From contig CM041465.1 of the NCBI GenBank assembly GCA_023213395.1, positions 246,085,741 through 246,149,740 on the forward strand: a stretch of DNA of 64,000 bases, given 5' to 3'. This stretch comes from Cycas panzhihuaensis. Taxonomy: Eukaryota > Cycadophyta. A model generated the notes under the pieces. The model did no database searches. It saw nothing but the letters and a program-made list of their open reading frames with translations, and had not been told where the DNA came from. Within the stretch, counting starts at the first letter, position 1, and each line of letters starts with the position of its first letter. The position numbers and the translations under genes are program-made. Of the stretch, positions 12,573-23,099 are shown piece by piece.

Positions 12573-12866
12573 ACCTAATTACATAATTACCCATATGTAA
12601 TCTCTCTCTATATTATTTCTATTTTTGTATTAGAGGTTATAGGCTACATAGAGATGTGTGTCACCTCTAGATTAACCAATGAGGTTCTCTTGCTAATGGT
12701 GAGTATGTACTATAATTATGTACTTATCATTCTTTCTAATTTGAGTTTTGGTTAATTCTCCATCTGTTGTTCATTCCTTATATATACTTTATCTTACTTG
12801 TACTTTATTATCATATCTTTAACTCACTATTATATGTCGTATATATTGCATTTTTAATTTCTAACA
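12573..12866 (+). repeat. Element B 5' LTR, remaining part
   Basis: It continues ACCTAATTACATAATTACCC exactly where 4960-4972 plus the duplication GTAAT leave off. It matches 15845-16139 and ends TTTCTAACA before the primer-binding site. Confidence 0.92.
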
Positions 12867-12880
12867 TGGTATCAAAGTCC
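12867..12880 (+). other. Element B primer-binding site
   Basis: TGGTATCAAAGTCC directly after the LTR is a tRNA-iMet-type primer-binding site. Confidence 0.85.
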
Positions 12881-15820
12881 AAGGTTTAAATCCTTAAGGG
12901 CATTATTATAAACCCTTAATACATGTTATCCTTTTATTCTTATTATTCTTTTAAAGAACCTATATTGTGCCTTGTTCTTGAAGGTCTATTTCAAGTTATT
13001 TGAACCTAACTTGGTGTATATTTTTTAAAGGGTTTTTTCTAGAATACATAGGACTATTTTTGTCAATTTTTAGTCATTTCAAGGGGTTATTTTTTGATAT
13101 TATTAAGAGGCTATTAAGAGCTATTAAAAGTTTTATTTTTTATGCTTTTATGAAGCTATTAAAGATTTTTTAAAGCTATTGTAGATCAGTTACTCATGCA
13201 AGCCTGATCACCCTGTAGAATCAGCATGTCTACTATCAACACAAAGGAGTTTTGTGAGCATATGCAGTTGGAGTGAATTAATCTCCTTTCAACTATCTAG
13301 AAGTTAAAAATGACTCTATATTTCAAAAAAAAATTATAGTTGAGCAATTTTTGTATAATCTCTTTATATTATTTTTATAAAAAAAAAAAGGAGGATTACC
13401 AAGTTGTTGATGTGTGTCTAGACTCCTACAATCCATGTCTAATTACTATTGAAGATGAAAGGGAAGAGGGAAGTATGGTGTAACTAATGTAGTTATTACT
13501 GATAAAGATACATTGGTGGGTCTAAAAGGATAAGACATGTTGGTATATGAGAATTGTGATGAGGTTGATGTTGAAACTAGAGGTAGAGGTGCCACTACAT
13601 AAGGGTTAAAATCCTAAATATTTAGGATTAACATGGACCCTATTTCTCAATCACCAAATAGTTTATAACTTGTAAAGTTGAGGGATAGTGTTTCACACCT
13701 TTGAATATTTGGATCATGATACCCTTAATTATATATGAAAAACTGTTATACATAGTGCATAAACTTTTTTAACTATTTATGGAACATCATCACCAAACAA
13801 ACCCAAGCATCCGAGCAAAAGTAGAATTTCAAGCTTGTTCTAGAGAAACTCAAGTTGTAGACAACCTCTCTATGAGCTAACTTATTTACTTTGACAATGT
13901 TCATATTGGTTTTCTAGTACTTAAGCGAGCCACCATCATCACCAATGACCTTCCAATTTTCATTATGGCTCCATACAATGGACCTAATTATCTAATTATA
14001 AGTGTGAAGAATCATTTCAAAATTGAATGATTGCCCATTCTAAAGAGTGAACTCTCCACTCTGCGAGCCTATGATTAGACATCATCTTATTAGTGTCCAC
14101 AATACTCTATTAATAGAGCAATGATTTTTATTCATAGATACATGAACAAATTTAGTAATGAAGCTTTTTGTTGGATTGTTTGCATAAGTAATTGATGGTA
14201 GCGTCATCTCTGTCAAGAATTCTTTTGATTGATCTGGCCACTTTTGGTGGAGAAATTATTTGTTATCAGATGCATCCTTATGGCTCTATGTGTAATACCA
14301 TCACCCTACATGAACCTGTAATCTCTATTCAATGGTGACCATTGATAAAGATACCCCTATACACCATCCCTACAAATAGTGGTAGACCTACACAAAGAAG
14401 AAAGAGAAAACCTGAATAATGATGGCCATGCAGACATACGGAGAAGAAAATCAATGGTAGCTAAACATTCATCAATGACAATCTACAATCAAAATCGAGC
14501 AATGGAAACCTATATACACACTATGGCTAAGCATAATCATTATGGAAGAACCCTACAAATTTTAAGGTTAATGGATTAAAATTGATTTTTTTAAATGTTT
14601 AATTTGGCAGACATAAGATTTTATTAGAATGGGTGGATATTTTTTTGCATTTATAAAAATGGATTTAACTAGATTATATAATGATTTTAAATATGTTAGT
14701 ACCCTTGTGCCTCAACCCCTAGTCACATGGAGGTGCTACATGACTAATAGCCAGCCAATGAAAGGGGCTAGCCCCTTGTTTTTTAGTTTTTATAGAGTAC
14801 TACTTATAGTTTTGATCATAACTTAAACTATGAGCCTCTGATTTTGCTCTTGTCTATTGCATTAGATTCGTAATAGAAAGATATTTCTTTTGATAGGTAA
14901 CATAACACTTTATAAAGTTATTTTGATGTAGAATTTTTAGTTTAAAGTTTAAATTTTTTGTTAAATATTCATCTTTCTTTATTTTTTTTAGTATCTTTAG
15001 GTATATTCATGCAATTCTTAAGGTTCCATAATATTTATTGATGTAATATACCCCAATTGGAGGAATAACATGTATCAAGGTCTAATTTTTGGCTCTAAAG
15101 AATCCATTGAGTTTTATTTTGAACTTTATTATGTGAGAGAGAGTTATTCATGTAATAATTGAGTTGCATATATCTTTTTAAGTCATGTATTCACATTATT
15201 GTTGGTTATTTTACCCACAGAGGCCTGATGTAAGCCTATGGTGGCATTATGTAGAGCCCAAGAGGCATGATATTATTTTGTAGCCCATGAGGTGATTTGT
15301 GGCCATGGAGCCACTTGAAGACTAATTGCACTCCCATATGAGCAAGGGATGGGACCATTTTACAACTACTCTTGTTGGCATAGATAATACCATGTACACA
15401 AAGGAACATTCTATTTAGATAGTAATTATAGTGGTTAGTGACCTATGCATTCTGATAGATGGTGTTCTTTTCATATGGACATTAGTAGCTTCTTATATTA
15501 GTGTAGCAGGTTATGTTTATTTGAAGACTTGGTATTTTTTTTTTTTTAAATTTAAAGACCACTTACATTCCCATACAAGCAAGGGATGGGACCACTTTAT
15601 AGTTACTCTTGTTAGAATTGATTAAACCATGTACATAAAGGGAGTTTCTACTCAAATAGTAGTTGTAACAGCTAGCGACCTATGTATTCTAGTAGATGGA
15701 CTTCACTTCATATGGATATTGTTAGCTTTTTCTTCAAGTGCAGTAGCATATGATCTAGCATACTTTTGAAGACTCGAGATTTATTATTTGATATGATAAT
15801 CCTTTATGTAATTGACTATT
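12881..15820 (+). other. Element B internal region, no recognisable gag or pol
   Basis: The 2.9-kb interior shows no capsid, protease, integrase or reverse transcriptase motif in any frame. The open frames at 14379-14579, 14629-14826 and 15431-15625 are short and unrecognised. Near 14715 is CCCCTAGTCACATG, related to the dispersed CCCCTAGTCATATG motif. The 3' part has a tandem duplication (separate entry). Parts resemble A's interior and 23.1-24.4 kb, so A, B and that relic look like one non-autonomous family. Confidence 0.6.
15316..15775 (+). repeat. Two-copy tandem repeat, period about 237 bp
   Basis: 15316-15530 and 15554-15775 share CCCATA..AGCAAGGGATGGG, ACCATGTACA..AAAGG, GACCTATG.ATTCT and TTCATATGGA.ATT. 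The central ~95-bp block recurs diverged at 17306-17400 (element A) and 24119-24213. Confidence 0.82.
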
Positions 15821-15831
15821 ACAAGGGGAAA
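15821..15831 (+). other. Element B polypurine tract
   Basis: ACAAGGGGAAA abuts the 3' LTR. Confidence 0.78.
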
Positions 15832-16139
15832 TGTTAGGTGTAATACCTAATTACATAATTACCCCTATGTAATCTCTCTTTATATTATTTGTATTTTTAT
15901 ATTAGAGGTTGTGGGCCACATAGAGATGTGTGCCACCTCTAGATTGACCAATAAGGTTATCTCACTAATGGTGAGTATGTACTATACGTATATACCTATC
16001 ATTCTTTCTAATTGAGCCTTAGTTAATTCTCTATATCTGGTGTTCATTCATTGTATATACTTTATCTTACTTGTACTTTATTATCATATCTTTAACTGAC
16101 CATTATATGTTGTATATGTTGAATTTTTAATTTCTAATA
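15832..16139 (+). repeat. Element B 3' LTR
   Basis: It begins TGTTAGGTGTAATACC and ends TTTCTAATA (CA decayed to TA). It matches the split 5' LTR throughout, and so shows what B's 5' LTR looked like before C inserted. Confidence 0.93.
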
Positions 16140-17691
16140 AGTTTTACATGATTACATTTTATTTTAAAGTTTTCTCACATCCTCTAGAGAATAATAAGTG
16201 GTCATATGGGAAAGCGTTGTGACTAAAGGCTAAAAAAGAAAAGGTACTAATATATTTTTAGCCCTTTTTTTTAATTATTCAAGATATATTATCAATTTTT
16301 AGGGTATGACTTTTACATATAAAATCATATTCAAGTGTTGTTAATTTCATTAGAAAGAGGACCTAGACACATTCACAATAAGTGGTCATAAGGAAGGGTT
16401 TAAACATTTCAATATGGAGATTTTAATTGGCAAAGTTGAATAAGTAATTTTTGGCATGATAAAATGTGTATTTTTTGAGCAATTTAAAATATTTTTTGAT
16501 GATTTTAAAAGGATCCTAGGTGTATATTGATATAAATAGATTCATGATGATGAGTTTGGATATATGTTTGGTTGGGAAAATGATAAAACAAGATATTCAA
16601 GACTTATTTATTACATATTATAACTTAAAAATTAAGATGTCGAGTATATAAAAACCTAATTTATGATGTATAAGAGATAAATACATGTTAGAATTAATAA
16701 TGAAACCCCCCAAATGTATTTTATATATTTGATATAGTGTTATAGCCACTATCAATTAAATGAAAGGACACAAAGATCATCAAATCACCTAATTAGACCT
16801 AATTAATTGAAGAAATGATTGAATGAATAAGGAACAAAAGAATATCATTTGAATGATTAAGAGTTTAAATTAATAATTAATTTGTTGTTGGTTGAGTTTG
16901 CTTTTAACTTATCCACCTAATATAAGATGAGGAAATATCTCATATGTTGATTAGCAATGATGATTATAAGTTATCTATAAAATCAAGTTTAATTATTGAT
17001 AGGTCTAGTTGATATATCTTTTCAATTAAAAACATGATAACTACATATGCTAAAAAGTGTGGAATATATGTTATCTTATTACAATGAATGTCTTATTTGT
17101 AAAGTTAGTTGGTTTGAGAGTTGTGAGATTGATTGGTTGCCAAAGAAATTTGCAAGGATTACCTTATGTAGAATTACTAATGGAGATAGCACATGAGTTT
17201 TTCTATATTTTGTAGAATTAAAGACAAGAGAAGATTCATAAGTTACTCTTGTTACAATATATTTGTTTAACCATGGTATATTATTTTTATTTAAGAAGTT
17301 GATGAACCATGTATGAGAAATGCTTCCTTATTAACTAGTGATTGTAGCAGTTATTTACCCATACATTTTAATAGATGATTATTATTTTATATGGATATTA
17401 ATAGATTGATTCATTGATAAGATTAATAGGTTTGTTTTGTAACTTATAGATAGAAGATATGAAATTATTATCAAGAAACTTTATATAATATGAAGAATTA
17501 TGAGTTATGTTTGATTGATAAAATTATAAATGGTGATGTGATGTGATATGTTAAAGATATAAGAAGATTCACTTGCAAGAGACAAGCTATTATAAAAGTA
17601 AGTTTGATGATTGACACACACACACACACACATATATATATACACATACACACACACATACACACACACACACACACATGTATATAGATAG

Positions 17692-17733
<42 letters not shown>

Positions 17734-17825
17734 ATAAGTGATACAAGACACATAATGATTAGGTGATGTGGCATAAATATTCAACGTGAAGATGAAAATA
17801 TTTGAAGAATTTTATAAATTATATA
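16140..17825 (+). other. Element A internal region, right part (non-coding)
   Basis: It resumes A after B with AGTTTTACATGATTA, similar to the last bases before B. It carries one copy of the dispersed block (17306-17400) and a large dinucleotide repeat (17613-17729). Open frames at 17498-17784 on the minus strand are only translations of that repeat. No gag or pol motif. Confidence 0.6.
17613..17729. repeat. (CA)n-(TG)n inverted dinucleotide tract
   Basis: An interrupted (CA)n run with short (TA)n interludes is followed, after a spacer of about 16 bases (TGTATATAGATAGA), by an uninterrupted (TG)n run. The two arms are complementary, so one strand can fold into a long hairpin. Alternating purine-pyrimidine tracts also favour Z-DNA. 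Confidence 0.92.
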
Positions 17826-17836
17826 TTAAAAGGGAG
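17826..17836 (+). other. Element A polypurine tract
   Basis: TTAAAAGGGAG abuts the 3' LTR and supports the plus orientation of A. Confidence 0.65.
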
Positions 17837-18272
17837 TATTTAAATATTAAAATTCATGAAAGTTGATGTAATATTTAATTAGTGAATGTGTTATGATTGG
17901 TCAATATGAAATATTTTCACACATGTTCTTATTAGTATATATATTAACACAAAACTACTGGTTGATACATGAGGTGATGGATTTATAAATATGTATATAC
18001 ATAATTTAAATAACTGAGTGAAAGTGAGCTAAGCTTCACCATTCTCTTGTGGTTTTTTCCATCTAAGGGATTTCACGTATAAATTTAATATCTTTCTTGG
18101 GTGTGATTATGTTATATTACTATCTATATATTCTATTTATTATACTTGATGAATATTTTTAACACTCCATAGATAATTCATATTTCATTATCGTTCTTAT
18201 AAATTATATATTGATGAATGCTTCACATAGCTACCTATATGATTAGATAAATCATTTTAATAAATTTTAATA
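17837..18272 (+). repeat. Element A 3' LTR
   Basis: It aligns with 2964-3412 from TATT...ATATTAAA to ATAAATTTTAA. CA at the end has become TA. ATCTA (18273-18277) follows as the probable target duplication. Confidence 0.75.
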
Positions 18273-18352
18273 ATCTAGGACCTTGCATCAATAATATATA
18301 ATGATGATTTAGTATAAGGCATACATCAATGATATGTATCAATGACTTAGTA

Positions 18353-19110
18353 TGGGACCATTTTGATGTGATACTACTAATTTTTAGATGGCATGGTCTT
18401 TAGACTATGCATATAAGTTGCCATTGGTTTTTATCCTTAATGTATTGATATGATAGAAGGCCATACACATTGTGACACCATCATATAAGTCATGGTATAA
18501 TTGTATCAAGTTATAGTATTATTTGATTTAGTTACGTCATTATTTGGGATTGAGTTAAGAGGAGAGAGAAAATATGAAGTACTATAATATTCATATCACA
18601 TGTCTCAACTCAAGTGCAAATGCTCATGTTGTGTTTCTAAATGACTAGATGGTGAATACCTCTAATCAATCTAGTTTTCATAACTTGAAAAATAAATAGT
18701 ATATTTTAATCATGTGTAAATTCTTAACATAAATTATAGACTAAATATTATGCTTGTATTGCTCACATAGAGTTTCATGCTTTAGTCACATGTTTAATTC
18801 CCAATTATAAAGACTAGTATGCACATTAGTGTCACATACTATGTTATGTATTCTTAGCATGATATGTAACTCACCAACCCTATGGTTCATTGCATTATAT
18901 TATTTGTGTAGACTTTTATGTTTTGGTTATATTTTTAATTCTTTATTTTAAAGAATAAATTGCATGCACATTATTGTTATGTAGTATGTTTTGTATTTAT
19001 AGGTTTTCAGATGCTTAGTATAGTGCATAGATTACTAGCCTTGTGGTTCATCACATTATTGTATTTGAGCTTAGATAGTCTTAGAGAAATTACATTATTT
19101 AATGTCAAAA
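18353..19110. repeat. Long diverged direct repeat, copy 1
   Basis: This copy resembles 19605-20240. Shared blocks in order: GGGACCATTT.., GATG..ACT..TTTTTA, a pair of TTGAG..GAGA segments, CATAT.ACATG.CT.AA, AAATG..TAG..GGT.AATACCT and GGTTCA..ACATTAT. Copy 1 also has an internal duplication: about 18780-18914 resembles 18925-19073. The 107-codon open frame at 18960-19283 lies partly in it and has no recognisable product. I cannot assign a repeat family. Confidence 0.65.
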
Positions 19111-19604
19111 AATGTATTTACTATTATAAATTTTTTCATGCATTAGGTCATAATAGATCTTTTAAGAGGGAGAGGGTTGGACTCTTTATGCAAAGTTTAA
19201 CTCTCAAGCATGAGGAGGATTCCCTTTCCATTACAAAGGATATTCCATGCTATTCTATTATATCTATTCCATTCAAGCTTTAAATAATATGTAGGGTATT
19301 TTGAAGAGTGCATGAAGCCATATATGATATGAGTGGTATGATTCCATTAGTGTGGTTATAGTTTTCTAATATTTTATGTTTATTAAAAGCTCTTTTGAAT
19401 GGTCCAACAATCATGTTATTATACTAGGATGATTAATATATAGAGGATACTTCTATGGTAAAAAAGTGTATAGTGTGTGATTATAAATTACTTTGGAACC
19501 ATCTATTGATAGCTTGTTATAAGGTCAACAATGATAGTAAGGCATATATGGTAGTATATCTTAGGATCCTCTACAAATTAGGAATTATAACTATTGAAAT
19601 AGTT

Positions 19605-20240
19605 TGAGACCATTTATAGTGAGATGCCACTGATTTTTTAATGATTTGGTCTAGGATAATACATGTTATATTAGTTTTATCCCTATTATATTACAATTAT
19701 AAAATGTTATAGATGGTGTACTACCATCAAATGAGAGTCATAGTGCTATTACTATTGATTAAGATATTATGATTTTAACTTCATAACTTGGGATCAAGTT
19801 GAGAGTTGGAGATCAAAAAGTACTTTAGCATTCATATTACATGCCTTAAAGTAGGGGTGAATTCTTATATTATGTTTTTAAATGGGTTAGTGGTAAATAC
19901 CTTTGAGTAATCTAACTTTTTCCACATCAAAGATAAGTGTTTTTTGAAATTATATATGATTAATTTTATAACAACTATGCAATGCTTATTTGGATTATGA
20001 TTAATTATACCTTCATGAATTTTTTTATATATTAAGATTCATGGTATGGTTATGTATTTAATTTCATTATATAAATAGTAATTTATATACATGCTAGTGT
20101 CACATAATATGTATTACATTATTGGCTCTCTAGATTATCAATACTGTATATAGCTCATTCATCTTATGGTTCACTACTTTATTGTATTTTGAGCTCAAGT
20201 AGTCTAAGATAAATTGTATTACATTTTCTATTATACATCA
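19605..20240. repeat. Long diverged direct repeat, copy 2
   Basis: Second copy of the 18353-19110 repeat, in the same orientation. Its 3' end matches the second internal unit of copy 1 best (TTGTATTT.GAGCT..AGTAGTCT). Neither primer-binding site nor purine tract is visible at the copy borders, so I do not call these LTRs. Confidence 0.65.
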
Positions 20241-20654
20241 TTTTGATAATCACTAGTTCAACATAGTTTGTTTTTACATCAAAATTATTTTCTCATATTA
20301 GGAAGTTATCCAATAAAATATTGGCAATTATTAATATCAGAACATAGGTAAGAGGTCAATGAATTATATAACAAAGTTTAGTTTGGGCTCAATATAATTA
20401 GAATAAAGGATCCATCACTTGAAAGTTCTATTATAAAAGGGAAGAGAGTTGAGTTGAGGGACTTTGAATTCTAGTCAAAGATAAAGAAGTGTAGTAACTA
20501 GTAAACTCTTATGATAGTAACCTCATATCAAAGTCATCTCTTACTGAAAGTGAGATCTTATCAAAAGTAAAATTTTATCACAAGATAATATTATATACAA
20601 CTATAGTAAATTTTCATTACAAATGTAAGTTATTTCCCATTATAATAAAGATTG

Positions 20655-21060
20655 GTTGAACGTTGATAATAGTTGCAAGTTGATAATGGTTACTAGTCAA
20701 CATTAGTTATTAAACATCGATTAATAGACTTGGGTTAATGAACTTTAGTCAATAGGCTCCATTAAGAAATTTTAGTTAATATACTTAGGTCATATGCTTT
20801 GATTAATAATATTTAGTTAACAAGCTTGGATTGATAAAACTTAGACTAATAAAACTTTAGTTAATAGGATTGTGTTGATAGAAAATTACACTAATATAAC
20901 TTATATTGATAGGACTCACATCCACAAAACTTATATTGACTCGTGTTAACATAACTAGCATTGAAATAATTTATTTTAACAAACTTTCATTAATAGACTT
21001 CCATTGATAAACCTCTATCAATGGGTTTTAGTTGATAAACTTTAGTCAACAAGTCTCAAT
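20655..21060. repeat. Degenerate 15-bp minisatellite
   Basis: Roughly 25 imperfect units of about 15 bp with the pattern TTGATAAAACTTAGA/TTAATAGACTT. Alternating units begin TTGATA or TTAATA. It is noncoding in every frame. A weaker extension may reach back to about 20490. Confidence 0.85.
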
Positions 21061-22543
21061 ATCTTCTATTATATACATTCTAAAGAGTGAAAGAATTTAC
21101 AAAAAAACTTAAGTAGGTAACTAGAGCCAACTATTAATGGATGGAATCTAATAAAATGCATAGTAATGATGACTCTATGTGAGTGATTTTAACTAGATAA
21201 GGGTGATCATCAGCATGTCAAATAGCAAGCTATGCTTTTTTTCATCTCTATACCAGGAGAATTCTAGGGTAACAAAGGATTCTGTAGGGTTTGTGGTTGG
21301 TGCATAGAGCATCAGGGTGGCATAATCAGGCAAGGTGATGGCTATTTGAAGTAAAATTATGTGGTATCAAATCTCTTTATTCGTGGCTATGGAATGGTAT
21401 TTAGGCATGGCAATTCAATTGAACGGCCCCGTTGGTTATATCCATGGCTATATCTATGAGTAGCTCCATATTTTATTCCCTTCCATATCGATGTATATGT
21501 GAGCAAAGGGAACTTATCTGGATGGGTAGATTAACTATGTATTTGGCCAAGGAGTGATGTCTATTTTTTATATCTATAAAGGGTTTTGTGTAGGAAGCAC
21601 CCTCAAAATAGTTGATACCATACAACATGACAATGTAAAATTATTAGATCATTCAAAATAACTTGTATATTCTTCATGTCACCACATACAAAATTTATTC
21701 ATATGTATCCCTTAAACTAATTTAAAGTAGCCCAACTTTATATCAATCACAAGTATCTATAAGATTCTTCTCATGTCCTTATTATATTTATTTTCTTGTG
21801 TGCCATCATCTAGGGTTTGACATTCTCTCATAATACATAGGTAGTCAAGCCCTCATATAGAGTTGTCAATAAAATATAATCATGTTCATATAAAATTATA
21901 CTATTGTAAAAAAATCTTTCTCATGCTCCCATAAATAATCCATGCCACATATATCAAATTCATTCATGTATATATAAAAATCTCCATATGATGTAATAAA
22001 ATAATCAACCCTTACATATATTCCATATGTCAAGATCATTATATCATGTTGCTTAAATATGAGTTATCACATACCTTTCTATTATTGTCATAAACCATTT
22101 GTACCTATTAACATGATGTTGTATAGGCCTACTACCTACTTCATGTATATTGATGGGTTGTCCTCATTTTGGTAGTGAATCTCATTGTGAGACACTCATA
22201 AATGCCTCCACAATGGTCCATGAGTGATAGTGAATCCATTAAGGGATTCTCACAAAATCCTTCACTTATGGACTAAATATAATATCATCTAGATGGCAAT
22301 GAATACATGCATGCTACATGTATATGGGGCCTAACATGTATAAATGAAAGTCCATAATAAACTCAACATATTAGCATACCATTAGTATATGTTATATATA
22401 GCTTAATTGGCTCCATCTTCCCTATAATCTATCATATATATCACTAGCATATGTACACTTTTGGCTTAACAAACAATACCTCATATCTAGCTCCTATCAT
22501 AGGCTCCATAGGCTATCTACTATATAAGATCTTAAAATCATAG
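21061..22543. other. Unassigned region, possibly the interior of a minus-strand LTR relic
   Basis: No coding signal. 21151-21220 resembles 22591-22660 (GGGTGATCATCA, TGACTCTA, ATAGTAATG/ATAACAGTGG), as if both were pieces of LTRs. If so, a short element of about 1.45 kb spacing would lie between them on the minus strand. Confidence 0.35.
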
Positions 22544-22555
22544 GCTTTGATACCA
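22544..22555 (-). other. Minus-strand primer-binding site
   Basis: GCTTTGATACCA on the plus strand is TGGTATCAAAGC on the minus strand, identical to the copia tRNA-iMet site at 5286-5297. It abuts a TGTTAAAATAC sequence beginning at 22556, the expected inner edge of a minus-strand 5' LTR. Confidence 0.65.
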
Positions 22556-22950
22556 TGTTAAAATACAAACTAGAATTACTCTAATATCATGATAAAATAC
22601 ATAACAGTGGTGACTCTACATAAGTAAATTTAATTAGATGAGGGTGATCATCATTGTGTCACCTAGATCATTACCTCCATGGAGAAAACATGCAGGTATT
22701 CTCCTAATAGTCAGGTCATAAGGAAGTGACATGCCCTAGTCACTACTAAAGAGATCTACAATCCCTATAAAGAGTTAGTTGTCCATCTATTGCTATTTTC
22801 ATAGCATGAATAAAATCATCACACTCACATGCCTTACACCCACACTGGAATAAAGATCATCCATGGAATGGATAGGGGCAATTAGCCTAATCATAAATAT
22901 ATAGATAAAAATACTTAGAGATAACAACCATACATTTCCATAGATTGACA
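22556..22950 (-). repeat. Probable minus-strand LTR remnant, outer edge not defined
   Basis: It starts TG directly next to the primer-binding site, and its first ~105 bp resemble about 21110-21220. Beyond that the similarity stops, so the LTR end and length are uncertain and one copy is probably truncated. Confidence 0.4.
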
Positions 22951-23099
22951 TATAGACATGCCCTATCACCCTTATCTAGATGATCTCATAACTAGATGGA
23001 GATCATACACAAAATGCTAAATGAAGAATTGATCAAAATTTAGTCATAAATCAATCAAAGATATAGAAGTAAACAAATTCTTTTTTTATGTAGATGCAC

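Larger units (their letters stand above)
4960..16139 (+). mobile_element. Element B: non-autonomous LTR retrotransposon inside A
   Basis: The 5' LTR is split by element C into 4960-4972 and 12573-12866. The 3' LTR is 15832-16139. The primer-binding site TGGTATCAAAGTCC starts at 12867 and the purine tract ACAAGGGGAAA ends at 15831. Without C and its 5-bp duplication, B is about 3.58 kb: 307/308-bp LTRs and a 2.97-kb interior. The interior has no recognisable gag or pol, so B depended on other elements for mobilisation. No ordinary 5-bp target duplication is visible, but similar 12- and 15-bp sequences abut its two ends (see findings). Confidence 0.82.
2964..18272 (+). mobile_element. Element A: outermost non-autonomous LTR retrotransposon, carrying nested B and C
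   Basis: Two related direct repeats (2964-3412 and 17837-18272) bound this element. Next to the left repeat is a decayed primer-binding site and next to the right repeat a short purine tract, so it reads as a plus-strand LTR retrotransposon. Candidate target duplications are ATCCA (2959-2963) and ATCTA (18273-18277), one mismatch. The LTR ends read TA...CA (left) and TA...TA (right), as expected if TG...CA has decayed. Removing nested B leaves an internal region of about 3.2 kb (3413-4959 plus 16140-17836) with no recognisable gag or pol, so it is non-autonomous. It must be older than B and C. Confidence 0.72.

Noticed and set aside
17498-17784. His/Thr- and Cys/Val-repeat proteins on the minus strand
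   Set aside because: Translations of the dinucleotide microsatellite.
18960-19283. 107-codon open frame
   Set aside because: Lies in a noncoding direct repeat whose other copies do not preserve the frame.
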